Assembly: GCA_963813485.1 (NCBI GenBank)
Contig: CAWEZE010000018.1
Span: 62,001-126,000 of the forward strand
Source of the DNA: DASQUK01 sp963813485
GTDB taxonomy: Bacteria > Actinomycetota > Acidimicrobiia > Acidimicrobiales > VFJN01
Length of the DNA: 64,000 nt
Reading direction: 5' to 3'
Shown one piece after another: positions 53,381-62,539 of this stretch. Below the pieces are notes generated by a model. That model was not told where the DNA came from and did not search any database. It saw only the letters and a list, made by a program, of their open reading frames with translations. The position numbers were made by a program, and so were the translations under genes. Every line of letters starts with the position of its first letter. Within the stretch, counting starts at the first letter, position 1.

Positions 53381-54124
53381 TCAGACCGTCACAGCCGCAC
53401 GCCACCACTCGAGGAGGTCGGCGTCGCCGAACACCTCGCACCGGTCGGCCGATACGCGGTTCCACAGCAGCAACAGCAGGTCGGACGCCGTGCCCCGCAC
53501 GGCCACGTCGCCCTTGGCGTGCATGTGGTCGACCGTCAGCCCGTCGCGCGTGAGCGTGACGAGCCATTCGCCCTCGCCAGGCTCGTCGCCGACATCGGTG
53601 GCGTGGAGGTGCATCGTCTTGCCCTCGTTCTCGCTACCGAGCTCGGCCGTTCCCCGCCAGGGAAGGATCACATCGAACAGCTCGTCCACCGCGTCGAGGG
53701 CCAGGTCGGTGCCCACCGGCCGCCCCTGGCCCGCGGCGTCCTGGGCGTCCCAACGGTGCACCGCGGTCTCGATGGCCATCCGCCGGGGCCAGAAGATGGG
53801 GGGCTGGTCACCGGCCCAGGTCTTCACCGTCGTCCCGGCAGCGTCCACGCCGGCGGCCGCCTCGATGGTGTCGATCAACTCGGCCAGGCCGGCCCGGGTC
53901 CACTCGATGACCGCGTCGCCCTTCGGCGGTAGGGGGAGCTCGCGCGCGTCGTCGCCCTCCACCCAGCCCGCGGTCCACCTGTAGGTCCGGCCGACGTGAC
54001 CGACCAGCCGTTCCATCCTCCACCCGGGGCAGGTGGGAACGTCGGCTTCGAGATGCCCGGTGGCGGCGGCCAGGAGATCGGCGGCGTCGCCGCGGAGGGA
54101 GTCGAGGTATGAAGCGCGGTCCAT
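53381..54124 (-). CDS. Maleylpyruvate isomerase/mycothiol-dependent enzyme family protein
   Basis: 247 residues from the ATG at 54124 (MDRASYLDSLRGDAADLLAAA). The DinB-like helical head has VPTCPGWRMERLVGHVGRTYRW and IFWPRRMAIETAVHRWDAQDA with the metal-ligand His residues, followed by a C-terminal SCP2-like part with LTVDHMHAKGDVAVRGTASDLLLLLW. Such enzymes use mycothiol in isomerisation or detoxification. Reaction not known. A start 12 codons upstream overlaps the corA region and is rejected. Confidence 0.85.
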   Translation of the reverse strand: MDRASYLDSLRGDAADLLAAATGHLEADVPTCPGWRMERLVGHVGRTYRWTAGWVEGDDARELPLPPKGDAVIEWTRAGLAELIDTIEAAAGVDAAGTTVKTWAGDQPPIFWPRRMAIETAVHRWDAQDAAGQGRPVGTDLALDAVDELFDVILPWRGTAELGSENEGKTMHLHATDVGDEPGEGEWLVTLTRDGLTVDHMHAKGDVAVRGTASDLLLLLWNRVSADRCEVFGDADLLEWWRAAVTV

Positions 54125-54152
54125 CCACCCATCTTGGGCCAGAATCACGCTG

Positions 54153-55127
54153 GTGATCATCGATTGCGCCGTTTACAGCAACGGTGTGCGCCGGCCCGGC
54201 AAGCTCGACCTGAACGACGCCCTCGAGGCCGGGCGCAGCAGCGATGACAGCTTTGCGTGGATCGGCCTGTACGAGCCGACGGAGGACGAGTTCGACGCGG
54301 TCGCCCGCGAGTTCGAGCTTCACCCACTGGCGGTCGAGGACGCGGTCCATGCCCACCAGCGTCCCAAGCTCGAGAGCTACGGCGACTGCCTCTTCCTCGT
54401 GCTCAAGACGGCGCATTACAACGACCAGGCCGAGGCCATCGAGTTCGCCGAGATCCAGTTGCTCGCCGGCGACAGCTTCATCGTCACAGTCCGTCACGGC
54501 GAGGGCAGCGCGCTGGCCCCGGTCCGCCAACGGCTCGAGTCCGATCCGCAACGCCTGGCCCTCGGCCCCATCGCCGTGGTCCACGCCATCGTCGACCGGA
54601 TCGTCGATGACTACCACCCGGTGATCGACGGCCTCGACAACGACATCGCCGAGATCGAATCCGAGGTCTTCTCGCCCGATCGCACCAACCCGGCGGTGCG
54701 GATCTACAAGCTGAAGCGCCAGGTCCTCGACCTGTACCGCGCCATCCAGCCGCTCGCCGAGCCCCTGGAGCATCTCCAGGAGGGCAAGCATCCATTCGGC
54801 CAGGTCGACCTGGGCCATTATTTCCGCGACGTCGACGATCACGTGCGCAAGGCGGTGGCTCGCATCGAGATCCAGCGGGAGCTGCTCTCGGAGGTGCTCG
54901 ACGTCAACCTGTCGCACATCTCGGTGCGACAGAACGAAGACATGCGCACCATCGCTGGGTGGGCGGCAATGGCGGCAGTGCCCACCATGCTCGCCGGGAT
55001 CTGGGGCATGAACTTCGCGCACATGCCCGAGCTCGACGAGTGGTGGGGCTATCCCATGGCGCTGGGGCTGATGGCCGTCGGGTTGGCGGTGCTCTACCGG
55101 ACCCTCCACCGACGCGGCTGGATCTGA
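54153..55127 (+). CDS. corA: CorA-family magnesium/cobalt transporter
   Basis: 324 residues. A large cytoplasmic alpha/beta domain (about 1-250) with HPLAVEDAVHAHQRPKLESYGD, a long stalk helix, and two C-terminal membrane helices, the first ending with the signature GMN in MLAGIWGMNF and the second MALGLMAVGLAVLY. It forms a pentamer that imports Mg2+. The start is the GTG at 54153, 28 bases from the divergent isomerase-family gene. Confidence 0.94.
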   Translation: MIIDCAVYSNGVRRPGKLDLNDALEAGRSSDDSFAWIGLYEPTEDEFDAVAREFELHPLAVEDAVHAHQRPKLESYGDCLFLVLKTAHYNDQAEAIEFAEIQLLAGDSFIVTVRHGEGSALAPVRQRLESDPQRLALGPIAVVHAIVDRIVDDYHPVIDGLDNDIAEIESEVFSPDRTNPAVRIYKLKRQVLDLYRAIQPLAEPLEHLQEGKHPFGQVDLGHYFRDVDDHVRKAVARIEIQRELLSEVLDVNLSHISVRQNEDMRTIAGWAAMAAVPTMLAGIWGMNFAHMPELDEWWGYPMALGLMAVGLAVLYRTLHRRGWI

Positions 55128-55139
55128 AGGTCCACGTTC

Positions 55140-55904
55140 CTACACGGCGAGGAGCCCGAGCAGCTCGTCGTGGACCCGGCCGTTGGTGGCGACGCCGCTG
55201 CCGCCATCCGCATCCTCGCGACCATCGACGGTGGTGAAGCGGCCGCCCGCCTCGGTCAGGATCACCGGCATCGCAGCCACGTCGTACAGGTCCACCGCGG
55301 GGTCGACCATGGCGTCGACCCGGCCGGTGGCCACCAACGCGTAGCCGTAGCCGTCTCCCCAGGTGCGCAGCTCACACCCCGCATGCTTGACGGCCAGTAG
55401 CGCCTCGTCGGGCCAGTGGCTGTACCCGCTGGTCGTGAGGTAGGCGCCGTCGAGCGTCGACGTGTCGCTCACCCGGGCCGGCCGGCCGTCGCTCCAGCAG
55501 CCCAGCCCCCGGCCGGCGTAGACAGCCTGGCCGAGTGCCGGCAGCCCGATGACTCCCAGGGCCGGGCCGTCCCCGTCGTGGAGGGCGAGCAGCGTCGAGT
55601 ACAGCGGGACGCCGCGGGTGAACGCCTTGGTCCCGTCGATGGGGTCGACGATCCAACGCCGTCCCGAGCGCCCCAGGAGCTCTGGCTCCTCCTCACCGAG
55701 CACGCCGTCGTCGGGGAAGCGGTCTGCGATCCGCTCTCGCACGAGGCGCTCGGCCGCCCGGTCGGCCGCGGTCACCGGGGTGCCGTCGGCCTTGGTGTCG
55801 ACGGCAAGGTCGGCCGCCCGGAACCACCGCAGGGTCGTCTTGCCGGCGGTGGCGACGAGGTCGACGGCGAAGTCGAGCAGCTCGGGCTCGATGGGATGCG
55901 ACAT
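55140..55904 (-). CDS. Inositol monophosphatase-family protein (histidinol-phosphatase HisN-like)
   Basis: 254 residues. Metal-binding GEEEPELL, WIVDPIDGTKAFTRG and DLYDVAAMPVILTEAGG define the fold. KAFTRGVP is typical of the HisN branch, so histidine synthesis is likely, but inositol phosphatase cannot be excluded. The ATG at 55904 is chosen over one 3 codons earlier. Converges with corA across 12 bases. Confidence 0.85.
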   Translation of the reverse strand: MSHPIEPELLDFAVDLVATAGKTTLRWFRAADLAVDTKADGTPVTAADRAAERLVRERIADRFPDDGVLGEEEPELLGRSGRRWIVDPIDGTKAFTRGVPLYSTLLALHDGDGPALGVIGLPALGQAVYAGRGLGCWSDGRPARVSDTSTLDGAYLTTSGYSHWPDEALLAVKHAGCELRTWGDGYGYALVATGRVDAMVDPAVDLYDVAAMPVILTEAGGRFTTVDGREDADGGSGVATNGRVHDELLGLLAV

Positions 55905-55932
55905 GGCCGCCATGGTGGCAGTCCGGTGGCGG

Positions 55933-56382
55933 TCAGCGCGCGCCGTTGGAGCCCTCGGCCGTCCCCAGGATGAAGAACAGCCGGGCCTTGCACGCCGCCT
56001 TGCCGCTCACCGTGGCAGTGCCCTGACCCCAGCCCCCGCGTGCCGAGAGGCGGTCCATGACCACCTCGAGGACCAACTCGTCGCCGGGGCGGACCAGCCG
56101 GCGCCAGCGCACATCCTCCACACCACCGAACAGCGGCAGGGAGCCCGCATAGCGCTCGTCGGACAGCAGCGCCACCGCTCCTGCCTGCGCCAACGCCTCC
56201 AACTGGATCACCCCCGGCAGGATGGGGTTGCCGGGGAAGTGGCCGGCCAGGAAGGCCTCGTCGCCCGTCACGCGGTAGCGCGCTCGTACTCGCTGTCCGG
56301 GGACCAACTCGTCGACCGCGTCGACGAACCGGAACGGTGGCCGGTGGGGGAGCAGATCGACGGGGTCGTCGCCCGGCGTCAT
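55933..56382 (-). CDS. fabZ: 3-hydroxyacyl-ACP dehydratase
   Basis: 149 residues. The hot-dog fold has LLPHRPPFRFVD, GHFPGNPILPGVIQLEALAQAGAVAL and VRPGDELVLEV, with the catalytic His of the GHFPGNP motif and the Glu of IQLEALAQ. Dehydrates 3-hydroxyacyl-ACP in each elongation cycle. The ATG overlaps the fabI stop as ATGA. Confidence 0.93.
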   Translation of the reverse strand: MTPGDDPVDLLPHRPPFRFVDAVDELVPGQRVRARYRVTGDEAFLAGHFPGNPILPGVIQLEALAQAGAVALLSDERYAGSLPLFGGVEDVRWRRLVRPGDELVLEVVMDRLSARGGWGQGTATVSGKAACKARLFFILGTAEGSNGAR

Positions 56383-57188
56383 CCCTCCGGCTCCGGTCGC
56401 GTTCCCACCTCTCCGGCGCCCAGTGCCACGGCGTGGACGCCGCCGTCGACGTGGACGATCTCGCCGGTCGTGGCCGGGAACCAGTCGGACAGGAGCGCGA
56501 CGCAGGCCTGCGCCACGGGCTCGGGGTCGCGCACGTCCCACCCCAACGGCGCCCGCTGGCCCCAGGCGGCCTCCATCGTGCCGAACCCGGGGATCGACCG
56601 CGCCGCCAGCGTGCGTAGGGGCCCGGCCGCCACCAGGTTGACCCTCACGCCCCGCCCGCCGAGGTCGCGCGCGAGGTAACGGCAGGTGGCCTCGAGGGCT
56701 GCCTTGGCCACCCCCATCCAGTCGTACGCCGGCCACGCCTGCGTGGCGTCGAAATCAAGGGCGACCACCGACCCGCCCGGGGGCATCAGCGGCAGCAGCG
56801 TCTCCGCCAGCGACTTGAGCGAGTACGCCGACACGTGCAGGGCAGTGGCGACGTCGTCCCAGCCGGCGGCCAGCAGCCCCTCGTCCTGGCCCAGGCAGGC
56901 CTCGGGGGCGAACCCGACGGCGTGGAGCGCACCGTCGACCTTGCCCCAGCGGCGACCTAGCTCGTCGGCCAGCGCCGCGTGGTGGGCCGCGTCGGTCACG
57001 TCCAGCTCGACCACGTCCGGCGGTGACGGCAGCGTTCGCGCCACGCGTTCCGTGAGCCGCATGCCGCGCCCGAACGACGTGAGCACCAGCTCGGCGCCCT
57101 GCTCCTGGGCGAGCCTGGCGACCGCAGCGGCGATCGAGTCCTTCGTGAGCACGCCGGTGATGAGCAGCTTCTTGCCGTCGAGCAGCAT
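56379..57188 (-). CDS. fabI: Enoyl-ACP reductase
   Basis: 269 residues from the ATG at 57188, with GGAGGACC 7 bases upstream. LLITGVLTKDSIAAAVARLAQEQGAELVLT, VGFAPE, and the catalytic AYDWMGVAKAALEATCRYLA (Tyr and Lys) plus RVNLVAAGPLRTLAA match the InhA/FabI group, with the NADH-binding head and substrate loop. Reduces the double bond in fatty acid elongation. It resembles InhA of mycobacteria more than typical FabI, as far as I can judge. Confidence 0.92.
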   Translation of the reverse strand: MLLDGKKLLITGVLTKDSIAAAVARLAQEQGAELVLTSFGRGMRLTERVARTLPSPPDVVELDVTDAAHHAALADELGRRWGKVDGALHAVGFAPEACLGQDEGLLAAGWDDVATALHVSAYSLKSLAETLLPLMPPGGSVVALDFDATQAWPAYDWMGVAKAALEATCRYLARDLGGRGVRVNLVAAGPLRTLAARSIPGFGTMEAAWGQRAPLGWDVRDPEPVAQACVALLSDWFPATTGEIVHVDGGVHAVALGAGEVGTRPEPEG

Positions 57189-57205
57189 GGGCGTCGGTCC
57201 TCCGG

Positions 57206-58602
57206 TCACAACGGGATGTTGTCGTGGCGGCGGGGCCGCAGGCGCTCGCGCTTGGCCGCGAGCGCCATCAGCGCGCCCGCCACCGCGCCGCGGGTGTCAG
57301 CGGGGTCGATGATCTCGTCGACGTAGCCCCGCTCGAGGGCGGTCGCGGGGGAGAGGTGCACCGCCTCGTAGTCGGCCTGGAACTGGTCGCCGACGCGCCT
57401 CCCGTTCCCCTTCGCTGGTGGCGCCGATTCAGCGCCCGGCGGTGGAGGATCTCGACCGCGCCCTTGGACCCCATCACCGCGATCTCGGCGGTCGGCCACG
57501 CGAGCGCGCAGTCGTTGCCCATCGACTTGCAGTCCATGACGATGTACGCCCCGCCGTAGGCCTTGCGCAGCACCACGCACACCCGCGGCACCGTGGCTTC
57601 GGCGTAGGCGAATGCCAGCTTGGCACCGTGGCGGATCATGCCGCGCCACTCCTGGTCGCGCCCGGGACGGAAGCCGGGGGTGTCGACCAGGGTGACCAGG
57701 GGCACGTTGAAGGCGTCGCAGAAGCGGACGAAGCGGGCGCCCTTCTCCGATCCCTCGATGTCCAGGGCCCCCGCCAACTGGCTGGGCTGGTTGGCGAGAA
57801 CACCGACGGGGATCCCGGCCACGCGGGCCAGGCCCGTCACGACGCTGGTGCCGAACCGCGCCCGCAGCTCTATGAACTCCCGGTCGTCGACCACGTCGGT
57901 GATCACCCGGCGCACGTCGTACGACGCGCGGCCGTCGGTGGGTACGGCGCCGGCGGCTCCCCGGGTGGGCCGGTTGGCGGGGTCGCCCGCGGCCACCGTC
58001 GGCGGCGTCTCGTGGTTGTTGGGCGGCAGGTGGTCGAGGAGGTCGGCGACCGCGTCGAACGCCTCGTCGATGTCTTCGACCACCAGGTCGGCCAGGCCGG
58101 TGCGGGCACTGTGGACCCACGACCCACCGAGCAGGTCGCCGTCGAGGGTGGCGGATCCGGTGATGCGGGCCGACGCCTGGGGCCCGTTGACGAACGCGGT
58201 CGCTCGGGCGGTCATGACGACCAAGTCGACGAGCCCCAGCACGAGCGCGGTGCCGCCCAGGCAGGGACCGTCGACCACGAGCACCACCGGCACCAGTCCG
58301 GACGCCCCCGCCAACGCCCGGGCCAGTGCCCCCCACCCGTGCAGTGACGCCAACCCGGCGGTGGCGTCCACCCCCACGCCACTGAGCACCCCGACTACGG
58401 GAACACCGGCGTCGACGCCGACGGCAACCGTGCGGGCGATCACCTCGGTGTCGGCCTGGGTCGGCGCGCCTCGGAACCAGGCAACCGGAGCGTCGACCGG
58501 CAGCCACGGGGTGTGCCCCACGCCGGCTTCCACGGTCCCGGGGCGACCACGGCCGAGGGGGAGGCGCGGCGGCACTGAGGGAGCGGAGACGACCGTGGCC
58601 AC
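57206..58602 (-). CDS. Acetyl-CoA carboxylase carboxyltransferase (AccAD-type fusion; one frameshift)
   Basis: The long 5' frame runs from a GTG at 58602 to about 57430 with two crotonase-like carboxyltransferase halves (LVPVVLVVDGPCLGGTALVLGL; VRRVITDVVDDREFIELRARFGTSVVTGLARVAGIPVGVLANQP). A shift near 57420-57440 leads into QADYEAVHLSPATALERGYVDEIIDPADTR, the C-terminal end. About 460 residues after repair. Transfers carboxyl from biotin to acetyl-CoA, giving malonyl-CoA for FAS-II. Fits alpha and beta halves in one chain. It is shorter than most fused AccAD proteins. Confidence 0.85.
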
Positions 58603-58777
58603 TTAGTGGGCCCTCGCGGAAGTCATCGTGGCGTCTCGCCGGCCAGATCCGCCTCTGGACTGCGTCCTCGTCGTCGCCGCAGCCGCTGGCTGCGCCTTCC
58701 TCCTGCGTCCTTGCCAGCGACGAACCTGGCTCGGCGATACATCCACGGAACTTCCGCGAGCGCCCACTCGACCACCG
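58603..58777. other. Gap between fabF and accAD
   Basis: 175 bases inside an otherwise closely packed operon. No gene, hairpin or promoter was recognised. It may hold a promoter for accAD-fabI-fabZ. Confidence 0.4.
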
Positions 58778-60082
58778 TCACGCCGGGCCGAGGACCAGCG
58801 CGGCGTTGTGACCGCCGAATGCGAACGACGTCGACACCGCCGGCGCCACCTCGATGGTGCGGGGCTCGCCGGCCACGACGTCGACGGGCAGGTCGGTGTG
58901 GCGGTGGTTGGCGGTGGGGGGGACGACGCCCCGCCCGGCGGCGAGCAGGGCGGCGACCGCCTCGACCGCGCCGGCGGCGCCGATGAGGTGGCCGGTGACG
59001 CCCTTCGTCGACGTGACGGGGACGGCTCCGGGACCGAACACCTTGGCGATCGCCAGTGCCTCGGCGGCGTCGTTCTGGGGTGTCGACGTGCCGTGGGCAT
59101 TGACGTGGCCGATGGCTCCGGCGGCGATGCCCGCGTCTGCCAATGCCATCTCGATCGCCGCCACCGCGCCCGAGCCGTCCTCGATGGGGGCGGTCACGTG
59201 GTGCGCGTCGCAGGTGAGGCCATAGCCGAGGACCTCGCCTTGGATGCGGGCGCCGCGGGACACCGCCCGGTCGTACGGCTCCAGCACCACGAACGCCGCG
59301 CCCTCGCCCATGACGAAGCCGTCACGGTCGTCGTCGAACGGGCGAGAGGCGGCCGACGGGTCGGGGTTCTTGCTCAGCGCGCCCATGCGGGCAAAGGCGG
59401 CCATCGCTACGGGGCTGACGCAGGCCTCGGTGCCGCCGCAGACGACCACGTCGGCCATGCCGTCGCGCAGCAGGCGGGCACCCTCGCCGATCGCGTGGGC
59501 GCCGGTGGCGCAGGCGGTGGCGATCGCCAGGTTGGGCCCGGTGAAGCCGTGACGTATGGCGACCAGCGCCGCGGCGGCGTTGGGCATCATCATCGGCACC
59601 AGGAAGGGCCCGACCCGGCCAGGGCCCTTTTCGGCGTAGCCGATGACCTGGTCCTCGAGTGTGCGGATGCCCCCGATACCGGAACCGGCGACGACCGCGC
59701 AGCGCAGCGGGTCGGCGCCCAGGTCGTCGGGCGATGGGGCCGGCAGGAGCTCGCCCGTCGGGTCCATGCTCACGCCGATGGCGTCGCCCACCGCGTCTGC
59801 GGCGGCGGCGACGGCCAGCAGGGCGGCACGGTCGGTGCGGCGCACCTCCTTGGGGCCCACGTAGGGCACGGGGTCGAAGCCGCGCACCTCGCAGGCGAAC
59901 CGCACCGAGTGCGCGGAGGCGTCGTAGAGCGTGATCGGCGCCGCGGCGGGGTGGGCCGCCACCAGCGTGTCCCACATCTCGTCGACCGTCTGGCCGGCGG
60001 GGGTCTTGACCCCGATGCCGGTGACGGCGACACGCGGTCGACCGCGGTGGTCGATGGACTCCGCGGTCCCCGCGGCGGTCAC
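58778..60082 (-). CDS. fabF: 3-oxoacyl-ACP synthase II
   Basis: 434 residues. The KAS triad is present: Cys in ATACATGAHA, His in VNAHGTSTPQND and His in KGVTGHLIGAAGAVEA. RVAVTGIGVKTPAG and FAFGGHNAALVL mark the ends. Condenses malonyl-ACP with acyl-ACP. Starts with GTG overlapping the acpP stop. Confidence 0.95.
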   Translation of the reverse strand: MTAAGTAESIDHRGRPRVAVTGIGVKTPAGQTVDEMWDTLVAAHPAAAPITLYDASAHSVRFACEVRGFDPVPYVGPKEVRRTDRAALLAVAAAADAVGDAIGVSMDPTGELLPAPSPDDLGADPLRCAVVAGSGIGGIRTLEDQVIGYAEKGPGRVGPFLVPMMMPNAAAALVAIRHGFTGPNLAIATACATGAHAIGEGARLLRDGMADVVVCGGTEACVSPVAMAAFARMGALSKNPDPSAASRPFDDDRDGFVMGEGAAFVVLEPYDRAVSRGARIQGEVLGYGLTCDAHHVTAPIEDGSGAVAAIEMALADAGIAAGAIGHVNAHGTSTPQNDAAEALAIAKVFGPGAVPVTSTKGVTGHLIGAAGAVEAVAALLAAGRGVVPPTANHRHTDLPVDVVAGEPRTIEVAPAVSTSFAFGGHNAALVLGPA

Positions 60083-60330
60083 GCCTTGGCGGCGCTAGCC
60101 GCCAGGATCAGATCGAGGGCGTCGCCGACGGTCCGAACCTCGCCGAGATCGTCCTCGGGGATGGTGACGTCCAGGCTGTCCTCGAGCTGCATGACCAGCT
60201 CGACCAGGTCGAGGCTGTCGGCGTCGAGATCATCTGCGAACGACGCCTGCTCGGTCACCTGGTCGGCCTCGACCGACAGCACGTCGACGGCGGCCGTGCG
60301 CAGGGCGTCGAAGGCGGCGGAACGGTCCAT
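60079..60330 (-). CDS. acpP: Acyl carrier protein
   Basis: 83 residues. The phosphopantetheine Ser is in ADSLDLVELVMQLE (DSLD motif). Acidic four-helix fold. Carries all FAS-II intermediates. Overlaps fabF by GTGA, and a GAAAGGACC ribosome site precedes the ATG. Confidence 0.96.
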   Translation of the reverse strand: MDRSAAFDALRTAAVDVLSVEADQVTEQASFADDLDADSLDLVELVMQLEDSLDVTIPEDDLGEVRTVGDALDLILAASAAKA

Positions 60331-60384
60331 GGTGGTGGGTCCTTTCGTGGTGGGATGGGGGAGGATCGGGATCGGAGTCTGGTG

Positions 60385-61140
60385 TCAGCGTCCCATGCCG
60401 AGGCCGCCGTCCACCGGCACGACAGCGCCGGTGACGTACGAGGCCGCCTCTGAGCACAGGAAGGCGACCACGGCGGCGACCTCGTCGGGGGTGCCGAATC
60501 GGCCCATGGCGGTCGCGTTGGCCAAGGCATGGCGTCGGGCCTCGGGGAGGGCGTCGGTCATCGGCGTGGTGACGGGCCCGGGCTCGACCACATTGACGGT
60601 GATGCCACGGGAGGCGACCTCGCGGGCGACCGACCGCGACAACCCCACCAGGCCCGCCTTGGCGGCGGCGTAGTTGGCCTGGCCGGGCGATCCGGTGGCC
60701 GCCACGATCGACGACACGTTCACGATGCGGCCGTAGCGGGCCCGGATCATGGGCCGCAGGGCTCGACGAACGACGTGGAATGGCCCGCTGAGGTCGGTGT
60801 CGAGCGTGTGACGCCAGTCGTCGTCGCTGAGCTGCACGGTGAGCTTGTCCCGGTTGGCGCCGGCGGCGTTGACCACCAGCTCCACCCGTCCCCACGCCGA
60901 CTCGACTGCCGCAAAGGCGCCGTCGACCGCGCCGGGGTCCGTCACATCGGCATGGACCGCCATGGCGGTGCCGCCCGCCCGCTCGATCGCCTCGACGACC
61001 TTGTCGGCAGCGCCGGCGGATGTGCCGTATCCGACGGCGACACGATGTCCGGCGGCCGCCAGGGCGCCGGCGCACGCGGCTCCGATGCCGCCGGATCCGC
61101 CGGTCACGAGGGCGATCCGGGGCGTGACCCGCTCTGTCAT
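60385..61140 (-). CDS. fabG: 3-oxoacyl-ACP reductase
   Basis: 251 residues from the ATG at 61140. The NADPH site ALVTGGSGGIGAACAGALA, the catalytic NVSSIV and YAAAKAGLVGLSRSVA (Tyr and Lys) and a C-terminal VPVDGGLGMGR are standard SDR/FabG. Reduces the 3-keto group in elongation. Its ATG overlaps the fabH stop as ATGA. Confidence 0.95.
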   Translation of the reverse strand: MTERVTPRIALVTGGSGGIGAACAGALAAAGHRVAVGYGTSAGAADKVVEAIERAGGTAMAVHADVTDPGAVDGAFAAVESAWGRVELVVNAAGANRDKLTVQLSDDDWRHTLDTDLSGPFHVVRRALRPMIRARYGRIVNVSSIVAATGSPGQANYAAAKAGLVGLSRSVAREVASRGITVNVVEPGPVTTPMTDALPEARRHALANATAMGRFGTPDEVAAVVAFLCSEAASYVTGAVVPVDGGLGMGR

Positions 61141-62234
61141 CCGGGCGTCCCCCAGCGCCACAGGGCAGTCCCCACGGTGAGGCCGGCGCCGAAGCCGCAG
61201 GCCAGCACGAGGTCACCGGCCCCCAGGTGGCCGCTGTCGGCCTCCTCGGCCAGGGCCAGCGGGATCGAGGCTGCCGAGGTGTTCCCGAAGCGGTCGACGT
61301 TGCTCACGGTGCGCTCGGCGGGAATTCCGATGCGGGGAAGGACGGCGTCGACGATGCGGGCGTTCGCCTGGTGGGGGACGAACCACGTCACGTCGTCGGC
61401 CTTGCACCCGGCGCGGGCCAGGGTCCGATCGACCGATGCGGCCACGGCTCGGACCGCTCGGCGGAAGACCTCTCGTCCGTCCATCTGCAGGTAGTGCTCC
61501 CGGGCTGCCACCGTATCGGCGGTGGCCGGACGGGCACTCCCCCCAGCGGGTACCACCAGCAGGTCGATGCCCCCCGGGTCCCCAACGAGATCGCAGGAGA
61601 CCAGACCCGGGGCCGCGGGCCCAGGCCCGCCGGGACGGGCGGGGGTGCTCGACCCGGTGCCCGCCAGAACCAGCGCCCCCGCGGCGTCGCCGAACAACAC
61701 TGCGGTCGCGCGATCGTCGGGATCGGTGAAGCGCGTCAGGGTGTCTGCGCCCACCACGAGGGCGGTCTTGGCCGTTCCCTGGCCGATCAGCGCGGCGGTG
61801 GTGGTGAGGGCGTAGACGAAGCCGGCACAGGCGGCGTTGAGGTCGAAGGCACCAGCGGTGATCCCGAGCTCGGCCGCCACGATGGCGGCGGTGGAGGGGA
61901 TCAGGCGTTCCGGGGTGCTGGTGGCGACGACCACGACGTCGACGTCGGCGGCCGCGAGGCCGGCCCGGTCGAGCGCGGCACGGCTGGCGGCCACGGCCAG
62001 CGGAGCGGTGGACTCGCCGGCGCCGGACACCCTCCGCTCGCGGATACCGGTGCGCTCGGCGATCCACTCGTCGCTGGTGTCGAAGGTCTGGGCAAGGTCG
62101 TCATTGGTGACCCGGAGGACGGGCAGGGCGTATCCCCAACCCGCCACCGCCACGCTGGTCACCGGGGTGCCGGCCCAGGGGACCGATCCGGTGTCCTCGG
62201 CCAGGTCGTCGATGGCGGGTGCCGTCGTGCTCAT
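61137..62234 (-). CDS. fabH: 3-oxoacyl-ACP synthase III
   Basis: 365 residues from the ATG at 62234. Catalytic Cys in LNAACAGFVYAL, His in WFVPHQANARI and Asn in RFGNTSAASIP. It starts chains by condensing acyl-CoA with malonyl-ACP. A 40-residue variable head precedes GWGYALPVLRVTNDDLA. Overlaps the preceding gene by ATGA. Confidence 0.95.
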   Translation of the reverse strand: MSTTAPAIDDLAEDTGSVPWAGTPVTSVAVAGWGYALPVLRVTNDDLAQTFDTSDEWIAERTGIRERRVSGAGESTAPLAVAASRAALDRAGLAAADVDVVVVATSTPERLIPSTAAIVAAELGITAGAFDLNAACAGFVYALTTTAALIGQGTAKTALVVGADTLTRFTDPDDRATAVLFGDAAGALVLAGTGSSTPARPGGPGPAAPGLVSCDLVGDPGGIDLLVVPAGGSARPATADTVAAREHYLQMDGREVFRRAVRAVAASVDRTLARAGCKADDVTWFVPHQANARIVDAVLPRIGIPAERTVSNVDRFGNTSAASIPLALAEEADSGHLGAGDLVLACGFGAGLTVGTALWRWGTPG

Positions 62235-62539
62235 CCCACGACTCGCACCCACGCCAAGGGCTGGTCGGCACGGACCCGCTCGCCCGGCAGGGCCAGCAGT
62301 CCCATCAGGAAGCCGGTGTGGGCGCTCGTCACGGGGACGGCCCCGTCGGTGACCTCGATGGTGCCCATGTGCTGCCCGCTGTACACGATCTCGCCCTCGG
62401 CGGTCACCACCTCGGGCGCCGCGGCCCGGAACACACCGGCGGCCGGCGCCGCGATCAGACGCTCGAGCACGTGCAGATCCTCCGCGATCGGCTCGTCGTA
62501 GGAGGAAATGGCGGTGAGCGGGTCGTCCAGTGCGGTCAT
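62231..62539 (-). CDS. Biotinyl/lipoyl-domain-like protein lacking the acceptor lysine
   Basis: 102 residues between fabD and fabH, overlapping both by ATGA. The C-terminal half (GEIVYSGQHMGTIEV, VTSAHTGFLMGLLALPGERVRADQPLAW) looks like the barrel-sandwich hybrid fold of biotin carboxyl carrier proteins: the VTSAHTGFL, PGERV and DQPLAW turns match. No AMKM or other EAMK-type acceptor motif is present. The position suggests an accB gene, but canonical biotinylation is not possible. It could be a truncated or repurposed domain. Confidence 0.65.
   Translation of the reverse strand: MTALDDPLTAISSYDEPIAEDLHVLERLIAAPAAGVFRAAAPEVVTAEGEIVYSGQHMGTIEVTDGAVPVTSAHTGFLMGLLALPGERVRADQPLAWVRVVG

Noticed and set aside
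58628..60673. 681-residue plus-strand frame over fabF, acpP and part of fabG
   Set aside because: Shadow of three recognised FAS-II genes; composition is random Gly/Asp/His-rich.
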